Assembly (NCBI RefSeq): GCF_004359575.1
Contig: NZ_SCWF01000002.1
Location: 152,991-216,990 of the forward strand
Length of the DNA stretch: 64,000 nucleotides
DNA from: Macrococcus bovicus
GTDB lineage: Bacteria; Bacillota; Bacilli; Staphylococcales; Staphylococcaceae
Direction of reading: 5' to 3'
The position numbers were made by a program, and so were the translations under genes. The notes under the pieces are model-generated. The model did no database searches and was not told where the DNA came from. It was given only the letters and a program-made list of their open reading frames with translations. Below, piece by piece: positions 8,214 through 19,761 of the stretch (position 1 is its first letter; each line of letters opens with the position of its first letter).

Positions 8214-9566
8214 ATGAAAAATGTGACAGATTATCAAGGTCAGCACGTCCTTGTACTCGGCCTTGCGAAAAGTGGTTATGAGACGGCTAAACTATTATTG
8301 AAGTTAGGGGCGACTGTGGTCGTCAATGACGGCGGCTCCCTTGAAACGAGTGAGGATGCGCAGGCGCTGCGGACGCTTGGTGTGCGCGTCATTGACCAAG
8401 GCCATCCGCTTTCGCTGCTGGATGATACTGACCTGATCGTCAAAAACCCGGGCATCCCTTACCAGATAGAAATTCTGCAGGAGGCTAGCAGACGCAGCAT
8501 TCCGATTATCACTGAAGTGGAGCTCGCTTATCGCATCCATGAGGGACGCACGATTGCCATCACAGGGACCAACGGTAAAACGACGGTCACTTCACTTATC
8601 GGCGATATGTTCAAGCAGAGTGACGTGAAAGGGCATCTGAGCGGTAATATCGGATACGTCGCCTCAAAAGTGGCGCAGGAAACAGCACCGGAGGACTATA
8701 TGCTGACGGAGCTCTCATCCTTCCAGCTGATGGGGATTCAGACCTACCGGCCGCACATCGCCATCATCACGAATATTTATTCCGCGCATCTGGATTATCA
8801 TGGCACGCAGGATGAATATGTCCGCGCCAAACTGAATATCTTTAAAAACCAGACAGCTGAAGATTTCCTCATCTTCAATTCTGACCAGAAGGCCTTATTG
8901 GATGACAGCGACATAAAAAGCCAGGTTATTTACTTCTCGACGTCACAAGAGACCAACGGCAGCTATATTAAAGCGGACAAAGTTTATTTCAGAGATGAAT
9001 TCATCATTGATGTAAAGGATATTGTTCTGCCAGGTAAGCATAACCTCGAGAATGTGCTGGTCAGTGTGGCAGCCTGTAAACTCGCAGGGCTCCACAACGA
9101 AGCGATCATTAAGACGCTGACAACATTCAAAGGCATCAGCCATCGACTGGAGTTTGTGACAGCACATAACGGGGTGCGCTACTACAATGACTCCAAAGCG
9201 ACCAATACACTCGCTGCGTCATTTGCCCTTGACGCCTTTAATGAACCGGTACACTGGATCTGCGGCGGGCTCGACCGGGGCAATGGCTTTGAGGATTTAG
9301 ACCGGCATGTCGAGCGGGTGAAACGGATGTATATTGTCGGTAAGACTACTGAGAAGTTGAAGTTATTTGCTGATCAGCACGGCATTATGTATACCATCTG
9401 TCAGGACGTGAAAGATGCGGTCAATCAGACGGCAGACTATACGAAGGCCGGAGAGGTAGTCCTGCTTAGTCCGGCCTGTGCCAGCTGGGATCAATACAAG
9501 ACATTTGAAGTGCGCGGTGATGAGTTCATCAGACAGGTCGGTGTCATATGTCAGATGAACGATTAA
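8214..9566 (+). CDS. murD: UDP-N-acetylmuramoylalanine-D-glutamate ligase MurD
   Basis: 450 residues, full length for MurD, the cytoplasmic ligase that adds D-glutamate to UDP-MurNAc-L-alanine with ATP. The ATP-binding loop GTNGKTTVTSL is near residue 118, and YNDSKATNTLA is the Mur ligase family signature. SPACASWDQYKTFEVRG near the C-terminus is the MurD-specific block. GGAGTG inside the end of mraY serves as the ribosome site. The 3' end overlaps divIB by 19 bases. Confidence 0.97.
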   Translation: MKNVTDYQGQHVLVLGLAKSGYETAKLLLKLGATVVVNDGGSLETSEDAQALRTLGVRVIDQGHPLSLLDDTDLIVKNPGIPYQIEILQEASRRSIPIITEVELAYRIHEGRTIAITGTNGKTTVTSLIGDMFKQSDVKGHLSGNIGYVASKVAQETAPEDYMLTELSSFQLMGIQTYRPHIAIITNIYSAHLDYHGTQDEYVRAKLNIFKNQTAEDFLIFNSDQKALLDDSDIKSQVIYFSTSQETNGSYIKADKVYFRDEFIIDVKDIVLPGKHNLENVLVSVAACKLAGLHNEAIIKTLTTFKGISHRLEFVTAHNGVRYYNDSKATNTLAASFALDAFNEPVHWICGGLDRGNGFEDLDRHVERVKRMYIVGKTTEKLKLFADQHGIMYTICQDVKDAVNQTADYTKAGEVVLLSPACASWDQYKTFEVRGDEFIRQVGVICQMND

Positions 9567-10438
9567 AGCAGCTGAAACAAGGTGGACGTCAGAAAAGAAA
9601 AAGAAAACGTAGAATCCAGTTCGCTATTTTTATGGCGGTGATCTGTATGGTCACGTTAGTCCTTCTATATATGTTTACAGGCATCAGCTATGTCAAAGAC
9701 GTGAAGATTGCAGGCAATCATCTGATTACTGATAAGAAAGTCAGCGAAATACTGGATATAGGGAAGAACAGCCGCATCTATACACTGCCCGTCACTGAGA
9801 TGGAGCAGAACCTCCGGCTGCAGGACGGCGTGAAAAACGTCGAGATTCAGCGTCATTTCCCGAATCAGGTCGATGTGAACATACAGGAATATGCGGTGCG
9901 TGCCATCGTCGCTGATGGCAGCACCTATCATCCGGTGCTCGAAAACGGTCAGATCCTGAAAAAGCAGCAGGCTGATAAATCGGGTCCGATCTTGAATGAC
10001 TTTGAAGGCAGTGACAGGGTAAGGATGATTGATATCCTCAACCGGACGGAAGAGTCCATCCGCAATAACATGTCTGAAATCAACTTTCTGCCTAATCGTG
10101 AGGCTTCTGCCCGTGTTCAGATCTTTATGAACGATGGACTGGAAGTGATCGGTGATTTACGAACGATGGGCGACAAGCTCAACTATTATCCGGGTATGAT
10201 GAAGGATATTCCTCGAGACTCTAACGGCAATCTGATCAAACCAGGTATCATTGATCTGGAGATAGGGGCCGTCTTTATTCCATATGAATCAAAAAAAGCG
10301 GAAGAGAAGCGGCTTGAAATTGAAAGTGAAATAGAAGCGAAGAAAGAACGGGACAAGAAAAAACACGATGATAAAATGCAGTCTCTTAAAAAGAAACTGG
10401 AACGGCAGAAAGAGAGCAAGACTGCTGAACAAGGATGA
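9548..10438 (+). CDS. divIB: Cell division protein DivIB (FtsQ family)
   Basis: 296 residues. A strongly basic cytoplasmic N-terminus (QKRKRKRRIQ) is followed by one membrane segment at about residues 24-44 and then a POTRA domain (FTGISYVKDVKIAGNHLI onward). The C-terminal tail is very rich in lysine and glutamate and probably disordered. DivIB acts at the outer face of the membrane in the divisome with FtsL and DivIC. It overlaps murD, as in the conserved dcw order, and the following gene is ftsA after a 101-base gap. Confidence 0.92.
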   Translation: MSDERLKQLKQGGRQKRKRKRRIQFAIFMAVICMVTLVLLYMFTGISYVKDVKIAGNHLITDKKVSEILDIGKNSRIYTLPVTEMEQNLRLQDGVKNVEIQRHFPNQVDVNIQEYAVRAIVADGSTYHPVLENGQILKKQQADKSGPILNDFEGSDRVRMIDILNRTEESIRNNMSEINFLPNREASARVQIFMNDGLEVIGDLRTMGDKLNYYPGMMKDIPRDSNGNLIKPGIIDLEIGAVFIPYESKKAEEKRLEIESEIEAKKERDKKKHDDKMQSLKKKLERQKESKTAEQG

Positions 10439-10467
10439 AGCAATATATGAGGTGTAAAACCGTTTTT

Positions 10468-10505
10468 TTGTTCACAATGACGTATGAATCATGTAAACTT
10501 AAAAT
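10468..10505 (+). promoter_or_regulatory. Possible promoter in the divIB-ftsA gap
   Basis: The 101-base gap before ftsA has an AT-rich run with TAAAAT at 10500-10505 as a possible -10 box. There is no convincing -35 at the matching distance; TTGTTC at 10468-10473 is too far. An internal promoter before ftsAZ is common in Firmicutes. Weak evidence. AAGGGGTG (10524-10531) is the ftsA ribosome site. Confidence 0.3.
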
Positions 10506-10512
10506 AGTGTAA

Positions 10513-11889
<1,377 letters not shown>

Positions 11890-11918
11890 TGGCCATTACA
11901 GTATAGGAGGAAAAGGGA

Positions 11919-13082
11919 ATGTTGGAATTTGAACAAGGATTTAATCATCTGGCTACATTAAAAGTCATTGGTGTCGGTGGAGGCGGTAATAACGCAGTCA
12001 ACCGAATGATTGAACACGGTATGAACAATGTTGAATTCATCGCAATTAATACTGATGGCCAAGCATTAAACTTATCAAAAGCCTCATCAAAAATTCAGAT
12101 CGGTGAGAAATTAACGCGTGGATTAGGAGCGGGTGCCAATCCTGAGATCGGTAAAAAAGCCGCTGAAGAATCACGCGAACAGATAGAAGATGCCATCCAA
12201 GGTGCGGATATGGTATTCGTCACTGCTGGTATGGGCGGTGGTACAGGTACGGGTGCAGCGCCGGTCGTGGCCAAGATTGCTAAGGAAATGGGCGCGCTGA
12301 CAGTCGGTGTCGTGACTCGTCCGTTCTCATTTGAAGGCCGTAAACGTCAGACACAGGCAGCAGCTGGTGTAGAGGCGATGAAAGCAGCTGTCGATACACT
12401 GATCGTTATCCCGAATGACCGTCTACTTGATATCGTCGATAAATCAACACCGATGATGGAAGCCTTCAAAGAGGCAGACAATGTCTTACGCCAAGGGGTA
12501 CAAGGTATCTCTGACTTGATCGCAGTATCCGGTGAAGTCAACCTGGACTTCGCTGACGTTAAAACGATCATGTCCAACCAAGGTTCAGCATTGATGGGTA
12601 TCGGTGTCGCTTCGGGTGAGAACCGTGCAATGGAAGCCGCTAAGAAAGCCATCTCTTCACCTCTTCTTGAGACTTCAATCGTCGGTGCACAAGGTGTCCT
12701 GATGAATATCACAGGTGGCGAATCGCTGTCACTGTTCGAAGCACAGGAAGCTGCCAACATCGTTCAGGATGCAGCAGATGAAGATGTCAACATGATTTTC
12801 GGTACAGTCATCAACCCTGAACTGCAGGATGAAATCGTTGTCACTGTGATTGCGACAGGATTCAATGATAAGCCGGTCCGCCCGACGACGAGTACACCGG
12901 TAAGAGAAACGCCAAGAGAAGAGCGCTATGAGTCACAGCAGACTTCATACGTACAGCCTTCTTATTCGCAGTCACAACCACAGACTCAATCCCAGCCTAA
13001 ACAGACTGAATCACGTGACAGTGACCTCGATGTACCAAGCTTTTTACGTGACCGTTCACGCTCACGCCGTACAAGAAGATAA
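11919..13082 (+). CDS. ftsZ: Cell division GTPase FtsZ
   Basis: 387 residues. The tubulin signature [10 protein letters not shown] is near residue 106, preceded by [13 protein letters not shown] at the N-terminus; [11 protein letters not shown] is in the T7-loop region. The C-terminal linker is rich in S, Q, T and P and ends with the conserved peptide [11 protein letters not shown] followed by a basic tail RSRRTRR. FtsZ polymerises into the Z ring. A terminator follows, closing the dcw transcription unit. Confidence 0.99.
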   Translation: MLEFEQGFNHLATLKVIGVGGGGNNAVNRMIEHGMNNVEFIAINTDGQALNLSKASSKIQIGEKLTRGLGAGANPEIGKKAAEESREQIEDAIQGADMVFVTAGMGGGTGTGAAPVVAKIAKEMGALTVGVVTRPFSFEGRKRQTQAAAGVEAMKAAVDTLIVIPNDRLLDIVDKSTPMMEAFKEADNVLRQGVQGISDLIAVSGEVNLDFADVKTIMSNQGSALMGIGVASGENRAMEAAKKAISSPLLETSIVGAQGVLMNITGGESLSLFEAQEAANIVQDAADEDVNMIFGTVINPELQDEIVVTVIATGFNDKPVRPTTSTPVRETPREERYESQQTSYVQPSYSQSQPQTQSQPKQTESRDSDLDVPSFLRDRSRSRRTRR

Positions 13083-13097
13083 CCAGACTATTCAATC

Positions 13098-13135
13098 GGT
13101 CCTATCGTCACTCAGGTGATCGTGGGGCCTTTTTT
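13098..13135 (+). terminator. Terminator after ftsZ
   Basis: An imperfect stem of about 14 bp between GGTCCTATCGTCAC (13098-13111) and GTGATCGTGGGGCC (ending at 13129), with several G-T wobbles and one mismatch, followed by a six-T run. Confidence 0.7.
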
Positions 13136-13149
13136 GTTAGGAGAAGCTG

Positions 13150-13902
13150 ATGTATACAGAACTTAAACGAGTTGATAATAAAGTAATCGGTATCACAGAG
13201 AGACAAGGCGGATTCAGTCCTTATCCGTCAGATGCGATGAATATGGCGCTCTATATCGATGATGAAGCTGAAAATGTCATGCTGAATCAGCAGCGTCTCG
13301 CTGAAGCGATTGATTTCAGTCGTGAGAACTGGGTTTTTCCGATCCAGACGCATGGCAATAAGATAGCGGAAGTGACGCGGGCTGACAGAGGAACGAATAT
13401 CAGCGAACTGACAGAAAGTCTGCATGGGATCGATGGCTTATACACGTATGACCAGGGTGTGCTCCTGACGATGTGTTTTGCCGACTGTGTCCCTGTCTAT
13501 CTATACTCGGACCGGGATGGATTTATTGCACTCGGACATGCAGGCTGGCGCGGGACACAAGGTGAGATCGTCCAGAAACTGATCGCAGCCTATCCGTCAC
13601 CTGAGCACTTACACTGTGTCATCGGCCCGTCAATCTGTGCGGACTGCTACGAAGTGAATGCAGACATTAAAGGACAGTTCAGCGCGGATACTGAACGCTA
13701 TTTTGAGCTGAAAGACAACGGCAACTACAAAATCGACCTGCAAGGTATCAATAAAATGCTGGCGCTACAGGCAGGCATACCCAGCGATCAAATTGTCATC
13801 AGCGGCATCTGTACAGCAGAGGACGACCGTTTCTTTTCTTATCGCACTGAAAACGGTAAGACAGGCCGCATGCTAGCTTTTATAGGAACGAGGGAACAAT
13901 GA
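13150..13902 (+). CDS. ylmD: YlmD/YfiH-family multicopper-fold purine nucleoside phosphorylase
   Basis: 250 residues of the YfiH (PgeF, laccase-domain) family. Studied members cleave purine nucleosides with phosphate or deaminate adenosine, and the E. coli one edits peptidoglycan precursor errors. The zinc-binding residues appear in order: QTHGN (His), ADCVP (Cys) and LGHAGWRGT (His). It is the first gene of the ylm segment and overlaps ylmE. TAGGAGAAG lies before the ATG. The physiological role in staphylococci is not settled, so the substrate is stated from the family. Confidence 0.9.
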   Translation: MYTELKRVDNKVIGITERQGGFSPYPSDAMNMALYIDDEAENVMLNQQRLAEAIDFSRENWVFPIQTHGNKIAEVTRADRGTNISELTESLHGIDGLYTYDQGVLLTMCFADCVPVYLYSDRDGFIALGHAGWRGTQGEIVQKLIAAYPSPEHLHCVIGPSICADCYEVNADIKGQFSADTERYFELKDNGNYKIDLQGINKMLALQAGIPSDQIVISGICTAEDDRFFSYRTENGKTGRMLAFIGTREQ

Positions 13903-14552
13903 TGGATGTAAAAGACAATCTGAAGGCGATCAATGAGGAAATCGAGGCAGTGACAGCACACCCTCCCACTGTTATCGCCGTGACAAAATATGTTACAATA
14001 GACCGAGCACAAGAAGCCTATGATGCGGGTCTCAGACATTTCGGTGAGAACCGGATTGAAGGGTTTCTTGAAAAGAAAGCAGCCCTGCCGCAGGATGCGA
14101 CATTTCATTTCATCGGCTCTTTGCAGACACGAAAAGTGAAAGAGGTCATCAATGAAGTCGACTACCTGCATTCACTGGACCGCCAGTCGCTTGCTGATGA
14201 GATAGAGAAGCGCGCAGTGCATACGATCAGATGTTTTGTCCAGGTCAACGTCGCAGGTGAAGACTCCAAACATGGTTTTGCACCTGAGGAGGTCATGTCC
14301 TTTGTCGAAGGCCTGAAGGATTTTGAGAAGATAGAGGTCGTCGGTTTAATGACGATGGCACCACATATTGAAGATCAGACCCAGCTCCGTACATACTTCG
14401 CTGAACTGAAGCGACTGCAGCAGAAGATCGCTGCACTCGGCCAGCTGAATGCGCCGTGTACAGAACTGTCGATGGGGATGAGTAATGATTACTTGTCTGC
14501 CATCAGTGAAGGGTCAACATTTATTAGAATTGGGACTAAGTTAGTCGGATAG
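13902..14552 (+). CDS. ylmE: YggS/YlmE-family pyridoxal-phosphate homeostasis protein
   Basis: 216 residues with an alanine-racemase-like barrel and no second domain. The PLP lysine lies in VIAVTKYV near residue 35; HFGENRIE, HFIGSLQTRK and SMGMSNDYLSAI are typical family motifs. These proteins buffer pyridoxal phosphate and have no known catalytic product. Two ATG codons adjoin, at 13899 and 13902. The second is chosen because GAGGG (13890-13894) gives the better spacing; the difference is one residue. It overlaps the ylmD stop. Confidence 0.92.
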   Translation: MDVKDNLKAINEEIEAVTAHPPTVIAVTKYVTIDRAQEAYDAGLRHFGENRIEGFLEKKAALPQDATFHFIGSLQTRKVKEVINEVDYLHSLDRQSLADEIEKRAVHTIRCFVQVNVAGEDSKHGFAPEEVMSFVEGLKDFEKIEVVGLMTMAPHIEDQTQLRTYFAELKRLQQKIAALGQLNAPCTELSMGMSNDYLSAISEGSTFIRIGTKLVG

Positions 14553-14561
14553 GAGGCTGTC

Positions 14562-15050
14562 ATGGCGATTAAAGATGTATTTAAAGGATTCTTTGTCATT
14601 GATGATGAAGATAATGAAAACGAAGTTTATAGCAGTGAGGATACAAGAGAAGAGCGGTTGCGTGCACAATCTGTCCAGAAGCAGTCAGCACCTGCACCTG
14701 TGAAACAGATCAAGACGACTGAAAAACGTGTCGTTAAACCTAATGTGGTCAACATCAAACCGGAGCCTGTATCTGCCAGTTCAAAGATGTGTCTCTTTGA
14801 GCCACGAGTATTTTCAGATACACAGGATATTGCAGATGAGCTGAAAAACAGAAGGGCGACCCTGGTCAACCTTCAGCGCATTGATAAGATCTCTGCGAAG
14901 CGTATCATCGATTTTCTGAGCGGGACGGTCTATGCCATAGGGGGCGATATACAGCGTATCGGCCAGGATATATTCTTATGTACACCAGATAATGTAGAGG
15001 TGGCAGGCAGCATCACTGAGATGCTGGATGCGCCAGAGGAGGAAGAATGA
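14562..15050 (+). CDS. sepF: Cell division protein SepF
   Basis: 162 residues. An N-terminal amphipathic membrane-binding segment ([14 protein letters not shown]) is followed by an acidic and Q/P-rich linker to about residue 80. A C-terminal SepF domain then contains [12 protein letters not shown] and [18 protein letters not shown]. SepF bundles FtsZ filaments and is an alternative membrane anchor of the Z ring. TAGGAGG precedes the ATG, and the end overlaps ylmG by four bases. Confidence 0.96.
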   Translation: MAIKDVFKGFFVIDDEDNENEVYSSEDTREERLRAQSVQKQSAPAPVKQIKTTEKRVVKPNVVNIKPEPVSASSKMCLFEPRVFSDTQDIADELKNRRATLVNLQRIDKISAKRIIDFLSGTVYAIGGDIQRIGQDIFLCTPDNVEVAGSITEMLDAPEEEE

Positions 15051-15340
15051 GCTTAGGGGTTATTGCAGCTATCTTAAATGGCATCTTATTTTTACTGACG
15101 GTTTATTTCTACGCCATTATTATCTATATCTTTATGTCGTGGATACCGGGCTTAAGAGAATCATTCATCGGCGAATGGATCAGCAGATTTGTTGAGCCTT
15201 ATCTTGAGATCTTCAGAAAGATCATTCCGCCGCTCGGCATGTTCGATTTTTCACCGATCGTAGCGATCTTTGTCCTGCAGATGTTCCAGCGAGGGCTTGT
15301 CGCTATCTTTAATCAGTTTATCGTACCGATGTTTATGTAA
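15047..15340 (+). CDS. ylmG: YggT-family membrane protein YlmG
   Basis: 97 residues with two hydrophobic segments (about 5-30 and 64-85) and the family pattern SWIPGL...[27 protein letters not shown]. YggT proteins are small inner-membrane proteins found next to sepF; the role in division or osmotic stress is only loosely defined. Overlap with sepF (ATGA) implies translational coupling. A terminator follows its stop. Confidence 0.9.
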   Translation: MSLGVIAAILNGILFLLTVYFYAIIIYIFMSWIPGLRESFIGEWISRFVEPYLEIFRKIIPPLGMFDFSPIVAIFVLQMFQRGLVAIFNQFIVPMFM

Positions 15341-15348
15341 TTAGAGAA

Positions 15349-15380
15349 AATAATCTCATGCAGGTGAGGTTATTTTTTTA
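15349..15380 (+). terminator. Terminator between ylmG and ylmH
   Basis: A 10-bp stem, AATAATCTCA (15349-15358) and TGAGGTTATT (15365-15374), with one wobble pair and a run of T to 15379. Confidence 0.75.
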
Positions 15381-15398
15381 TCTGAAAGGACAGTTAGA

Positions 15399-16169
15399 AT
15401 GAATATCATGCAGCATTTCAGAAACGAGGAGCAGGCTGTCATCAGGAGTGCCATGCAGTTCTGTGAACGGGTTGACCAGACCTATGCACCTGTTCTTACC
15501 CCTTTTCTTGATCCACGTGAACAGTATATCTATTCAGTCGTTGCGAAGCAGGCAGGTGTCAATATCTCATGCTTCGGGGGCGATGAGCAGAGTGAACGTC
15601 AGCGTGCTCTATTAGCACCTGATTATTTTGAGGCCGCTGAAGAAGACTTCGAATGCCAGCTGATTGAAGTTCATTATCCGGATAAATTTGTCACATTATC
15701 CCATCGCAACCTGCTAGGGTCGATCATGCAGACCGGCATCAAGCGTGAGCAGCTCGGAGATATCAGAGTAAGCGCACGGATTCAGTTCGTCGTCACGAAT
15801 CAGATGGCGCTTTACCTGCAAAGAGAGCTGACAAAAATCAAAGGTGCTGCGGTCAAGTTAGAGCCCGTGCCTTTTACTGACATGATACAGTCAGAGGCGC
15901 ATTATCAGACACAGTCGACGACGATTGCGAGTCTGAGGCTTGATGCGGTCATTCAGCAGCTGACGCGTAAATCTCGCGCAGTAGCTCAGAAGATGATAGA
16001 GGCAGAGCATGTCAAAGTCAATCACAGTGTGATCACAAAGACGAGCTTTACGGTCGAAGAAAGTGATTTAATTTCAATTAAAGGCTATGGCCGTGCTAAA
16101 ATAGCTTCGATAGGTGATCGTACTAAAAAAGATAAAATCAGAGTGACGTTTGAGACGTTGTTCAATTAG
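15399..16169 (+). CDS. ylmH: S4-domain RNA-binding protein YlmH (RqcP)
   Basis: 256 residues, full length. The N-terminal half is the YlmH-specific domain, including PFLDPREQYI and HRNLLGSIMQTGIKREQLGDI. The C-terminal S4 fold runs from about residue 180 (LRLDAVIQQLTRKSRAVAQKMIEAEHVKVN). In Bacillus this protein (RqcP) works with RqcH in ribosome-associated quality control, promoting alanine tailing of stalled chains. RqcH is encoded in this same window at 46224-47885. AAAGGA is upstream of the chosen ATG; an ATG three codons later is also possible. Confidence 0.93.
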   Translation: MNIMQHFRNEEQAVIRSAMQFCERVDQTYAPVLTPFLDPREQYIYSVVAKQAGVNISCFGGDEQSERQRALLAPDYFEAAEEDFECQLIEVHYPDKFVTLSHRNLLGSIMQTGIKREQLGDIRVSARIQFVVTNQMALYLQRELTKIKGAAVKLEPVPFTDMIQSEAHYQTQSTTIASLRLDAVIQQLTRKSRAVAQKMIEAEHVKVNHSVITKTSFTVEESDLISIKGYGRAKIASIGDRTKKDKIRVTFETLFN

Positions 16170-16181
16170 AGGTGAAAAAAA

Positions 16182-16694
16182 GTGGAATACATGCCAAGAG
16201 ATATCGAGATGAAACAGTTTAATATCGTTCACAAAGGACTGAATGAGAATGAAGTCAGAGATTATTTACGTGAACTCAGTGATGAACTTGAGAAACTGCG
16301 CGAGGAAAAAGCAATGCTGCAGCGTATCATAGATGATAAAGATGAGAACATCAGCCGTTTCCGCGCTGTCGAGAATACGATAGGCGAGGCGCTGGTCGTG
16401 GCTCAGCGTGCAGGCGATGAGATCAAGGCTTCAGCAGGCATGCAGGCAGATGTCATCATCAAGGACGCCCAGAATCATGCTGATATGCTGGTCAACGATG
16501 CGATGCAGAAGGCACGGGAGATTGCATTCCAGACTGAGGATATGAAGCGGCAGTCAAAGATATTCCGCGCCCGTTTCCAGATGCTTGTGCAGGCGCAGCT
16601 TGATTTACTGCAGAATGAGGACTGGGATTATCTGCTCAACTACGATTTAGAGACTAAACCTATTGAACAAACACCTGATAATAAGGTAGAATAA
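16182..16694 (+). CDS. divIVA: Cell division initiation protein DivIVA (GTG start)
   Basis: 170 residues. The N-terminal membrane-curvature domain (MPRDIEMKQFNIVHKGLNEN onward) is followed by long coiled-coil stretches and the conserved block FQTEDMKRQSKIFRARF. The GTG at 16182 is preferred over the ATG at 16191 because GAGGTGA (16169-16175) then has six-base spacing rather than 15. DivIVA marks negatively curved membrane at the septum and poles. It ends the ylm operon; the ileS T-box leader begins right after it. Confidence 0.94.
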   Translation: MEYMPRDIEMKQFNIVHKGLNENEVRDYLRELSDELEKLREEKAMLQRIIDDKDENISRFRAVENTIGEALVVAQRAGDEIKASAGMQADVIIKDAQNHADMLVNDAMQKAREIAFQTEDMKRQSKIFRARFQMLVQAQLDLLQNEDWDYLLNYDLETKPIEQTPDNKVE

Positions 16695-16699
16695 GATTA

Positions 16700-16880
16700 A
16701 TATTGATGAAGACGGTGCTCGTGTCCTCATATCTTCCAGCGAACTGACGATGGTGCAAGGTCAGTATATGAGACGAGTACGGATCACTTTGTCCTTAATT
16801 AAATATGTTAATGAGTGAACTCCAGGAGTTAAGCAGGGTGGTACCGCGGATTGATCCGTCCCTGCACTTCTGGTGTTTTT
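16700..16880 (+). promoter_or_regulatory. T-box riboswitch for tRNA-Ile controlling ileS
   Basis: A classical T-box leader. The long stem I contains CTCGT...CTCATAT pairing with ATATGAG...ACGAG; on the 3' side of the specifier loop is ATC (16783-16785), an isoleucine codon, followed by a purine. The antiterminator has AGGGTGGTACCGCG (16835-16848) with UGGU at 16839-16842, matching a tRNA ACCA end. The competing terminator pairs CCAGGAG/GCAGGG with CCCTGC/CTTCTGG and ends in a T run at 16875-16880. Uncharged tRNA-Ile should stabilise readthrough into ileS. Confidence 0.96.
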
Positions 16881-16904
16881 TATTACTAAAATGGAGATGA
16901 TATG

Positions 16905-19628
16905 ATGGATTATAAAGAGACATTACTGATGCCTAAGACCGACTTTCCGATGCGCGGCGGCTTACCGAACAAAGAACCACAGATTCAGGAAAAATGGAAT
17001 GAACAGGATTTATATCATAAAATCCTGGAGAAGAATGCCGGCAAACCGACTTATATTCTGCATGACGGACCTCCTTATGCGAACGGCCAGATTCATATGG
17101 GTCATGCGCTGAATAAAGTGATCAAAGACTTTATCACGCGCTATAAGGCGATGACGGGCTTCAACGCGCCGTATGTCCCGGGCTGGGATACACACGGTCT
17201 GCCGATTGAACAGGCACTCACTAAAAAAGGTGTGAACCGTAAAGAAATGTCTGTCGCAGAATTCCGTGAACTGTGTAAACAGTTTGCGCTGGAGCAGGTC
17301 GAACTGCAAAAAGCAGACTTTAAGAGACTGGGTGTCAACGGGGACTGGGATAAGCCTTACATCACGCTGCAGGAGAAATTCGAAGCGGAACAGATTCGTC
17401 TTTTCGGTGATATGGTTAAAAAGGGCTATATCTACAAAGGGAAAAAACCCGTCTACTGGTCTCCTTCAAGTGAATCTTCTCTAGCAGAAGCAGAAATTGA
17501 ATATCAGGATAAAGTATCGCCTTCTATCTATGTTGCTTTTGACACGAAGGATGGTCAAGGTAAAGTCGATGCCGGTGTTAAGTTCGTCATCTGGACAACA
17601 ACGCCGTGGACAATCCCGTCTAACGTTGCCATCGCTGTGAATCCAGCACTGAATTATGTGCAGGTCAAAGTAGATGAATCCTCTTATATCGTTGCTCAGG
17701 CGCTGCTTGACTCCGTATGTGAAAAAGTAGGCTGGGACAAAGATGCCGTTGTCATCGAGAAGGAATTCAAAGGGACCGATCTTGAATACATTATGACGCA
17801 GCATCCGTTCATCGACCGTGAGTCACTCGTCATTCTCGGCGACCATGTCACAACTGATGCCGGTACAGGATGTGTTCATACCGCACCAGGTCACGGGGAA
17901 GATGACTTTATTGTGGCACAGAAATATGACCTGCCTGTGATTTCTCCACTCGACGATAAAGGGGTCTTCACAGCAGAAGCAGGTGAATATGAAGGCATCT
18001 ACTATGATAAGGCCAATAAACTGATCACTGAGAAACTGACAGAAGTGGGTGCACTCTTAAAACTTGAGTTCTTCACTCACTCCTATCCTCATGACTGGCG
18101 TACGAAGAAACCGGTTATTTTCCGTGCGACACCGCAGTGGTTTGCGTCTATCAATAAAGTGCGTCAGGATATCCTGGATGCCATCGAAGAGACAGAATTC
18201 AAAGTCGACTGGGGTAAAACCCGCATCTATAACATGATCCGTGACCGGGGTGACTGGGTGATCTCCCGTCAGCGTGCATGGGGCGTTCCGCTCCCTGTCT
18301 TCTATGCGGAGAATGGTGATATCATCATGGACGAGGCTGTCATTGAGCACGTCGCGACACTGGTTGAAGAGCACGGTTCGAACGTCTGGTATGAACGAGA
18401 AGCAAAAGACTTGTTACCGGAAGGTTTCACTCATGCCGGCAGCCCGAATGGCGAGTTCACGAAAGAGACAGATATCATGGATGTCTGGTTTGACTCAGGT
18501 TCTTCACACCGCGGCGTTTTAGAAGCGCGCGAAGAACTATCATTCCCGGCAGACCTCTACTTTGAAGGCTCTGACCAGTACCGCGGCTGGTTCAACTCTT
18601 CTATTACAACAGCGGTGGCGACACGCGGTCAGTCACCTTACAAGAAACTGCTGTCTCATGGTTTCGTCATGGATGGTCAAGGCCGTAAGATGAGTAAGTC
18701 TCTCGGCAACACGATCCTGCCTGAGAAAGTTGTTAAACAGATGGGTGCAGATATCATCCGCCTGTGGGTGATGTCAGTGGATTACCTGGCAGATGTACGT
18801 ATTTCAGATGATATTCTGAAGCAGGTTTCTGAAGTTTATCGTAAAATCCGTAACACGTTCCGTTTCTTACTCGGTAACGTCAATGATTTCGATCCTAAAA
18901 ATGCGGTTGCTTATGAAGATTTAGCTGAAGTTGACCGCTATATGCTGAACCGTCTGTATGATTTTGTCGGTCATGCACACAAGCATTACGAAAATAACGA
19001 TTATCTCTTCATCTATCAGGAATTGCAGAACTTCATCAATGTTGAACTCAGCAATTTCTATCTGGACTACGGTAAGGACATTCTTTATATCGAAGCAGAG
19101 GATGCACCTATCCGCCGCAGCATGCAGACCGTCCTCTATGAAATCTTAGTCTCACTGACAAAAGTGCTGGCACCGGTTATCCCGCACACGGCTGAAGAGA
19201 TCTGGGGACATACACCGCACGTTACTGAAGAAAGTGTTCATTTGACGGATATGCCGGAGACGCATGAAGTTGACAGTCAATTAGTCGAGAAATGGGAACG
19301 TTTCCTGACGATCCGTGATGATGTCCTGAAAGCGCTGGAAGAAGCACGTACAGAGAAAACAATCGGTAAGTCACTGGAAGCAAAAGTGACGGTCTACGTT
19401 GAAAATGCTGAAGACAGAGCTATTTTAGAGTCAATGGACAATCTTCATCAGCTGTTTATTACCTCACAAGCGGTCCTGACAGACAAGAAAGCAGGAACCG
19501 ATTATGTATCAGCAAATGTCCTGGTAGAGAAGGCGGAAGGCGAAAAATGCGAACGCTGCTGGAACTACTCAACTGAACTGAACGATGAGCATCTCTGCCC
19601 ACGCTGTGCAGCGGTGGTCGCTGAATAA
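16905..19628 (+). CDS. ileS: Isoleucine-tRNA ligase
   Basis: 907 residues from the ATG at 16905. The class I motifs are clear: HVGH-type [15 protein letters not shown] near residue 60 and KMSKSLGN near residue 596. The editing domain with [10 protein letters not shown] and [15 protein letters not shown] lies between them. The C-terminal zinc ribbon reads CERCWNYS...CPRC. Two ATGs adjoin, at 16902 and 16905; the second gives [15 protein letters not shown], the usual staphylococcal start. The eubacterial layout with C-terminal zinc ribbon suggests the housekeeping enzyme rather than the mupirocin-resistant MupA type. Confidence 0.98.
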   Translation: MDYKETLLMPKTDFPMRGGLPNKEPQIQEKWNEQDLYHKILEKNAGKPTYILHDGPPYANGQIHMGHALNKVIKDFITRYKAMTGFNAPYVPGWDTHGLPIEQALTKKGVNRKEMSVAEFRELCKQFALEQVELQKADFKRLGVNGDWDKPYITLQEKFEAEQIRLFGDMVKKGYIYKGKKPVYWSPSSESSLAEAEIEYQDKVSPSIYVAFDTKDGQGKVDAGVKFVIWTTTPWTIPSNVAIAVNPALNYVQVKVDESSYIVAQALLDSVCEKVGWDKDAVVIEKEFKGTDLEYIMTQHPFIDRESLVILGDHVTTDAGTGCVHTAPGHGEDDFIVAQKYDLPVISPLDDKGVFTAEAGEYEGIYYDKANKLITEKLTEVGALLKLEFFTHSYPHDWRTKKPVIFRATPQWFASINKVRQDILDAIEETEFKVDWGKTRIYNMIRDRGDWVISRQRAWGVPLPVFYAENGDIIMDEAVIEHVATLVEEHGSNVWYEREAKDLLPEGFTHAGSPNGEFTKETDIMDVWFDSGSSHRGVLEAREELSFPADLYFEGSDQYRGWFNSSITTAVATRGQSPYKKLLSHGFVMDGQGRKMSKSLGNTILPEKVVKQMGADIIRLWVMSVDYLADVRISDDILKQVSEVYRKIRNTFRFLLGNVNDFDPKNAVAYEDLAEVDRYMLNRLYDFVGHAHKHYENNDYLFIYQELQNFINVELSNFYLDYGKDILYIEAEDAPIRRSMQTVLYEILVSLTKVLAPVIPHTAEEIWGHTPHVTEESVHLTDMPETHEVDSQLVEKWERFLTIRDDVLKALEEARTEKTIGKSLEAKVTVYVENAEDRAILESMDNLHQLFITSQAVLTDKKAGTDYVSANVLVEKAEGEKCERCWNYSTELNDEHLCPRCAAVVAE

Positions 19629-19631
19629 GAG

Positions 19632-19662
19632 AAACGCCGCATCCCGAGGATGCGGCGTTTTT
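19632..19662 (+). terminator. Terminator after ileS
   Basis: A 13-bp perfect stem, AAACGCCGCATCC (19632-19644) and GGATGCGGCGTTT (19648-19660), with a three-base loop and T run. Confidence 0.95.
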
Positions 19663-19731
19663 ATGCAAATTAATAATTTATTTTAAATATGTTATGTAAA
19701 CTTATTATTATAAGACGGTTTCATCAATCTA

Positions 19732-19740
19732 TGGTAGAAT
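19732..19740 (+). promoter_or_regulatory. Extended -10 promoter of lspA-rluD
   Basis: TGGTAGAAT at 19732-19740 is an extended -10 box (TGn-TAGAAT). The -35 region is poor. GGAGTG and the lspA ATG follow within 25 bases. Confidence 0.5.
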
Positions 19741-19761
19741 AATTGAGATTGGAGTGAAAAC

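Noticed and set aside
16905..19628. ileS as a mupirocin-resistance type (MupA-like) synthetase
   Set aside because: The bacterial-type C-terminal zinc ribbon, the T-box leader and the core-cluster position fit the housekeeping enzyme.
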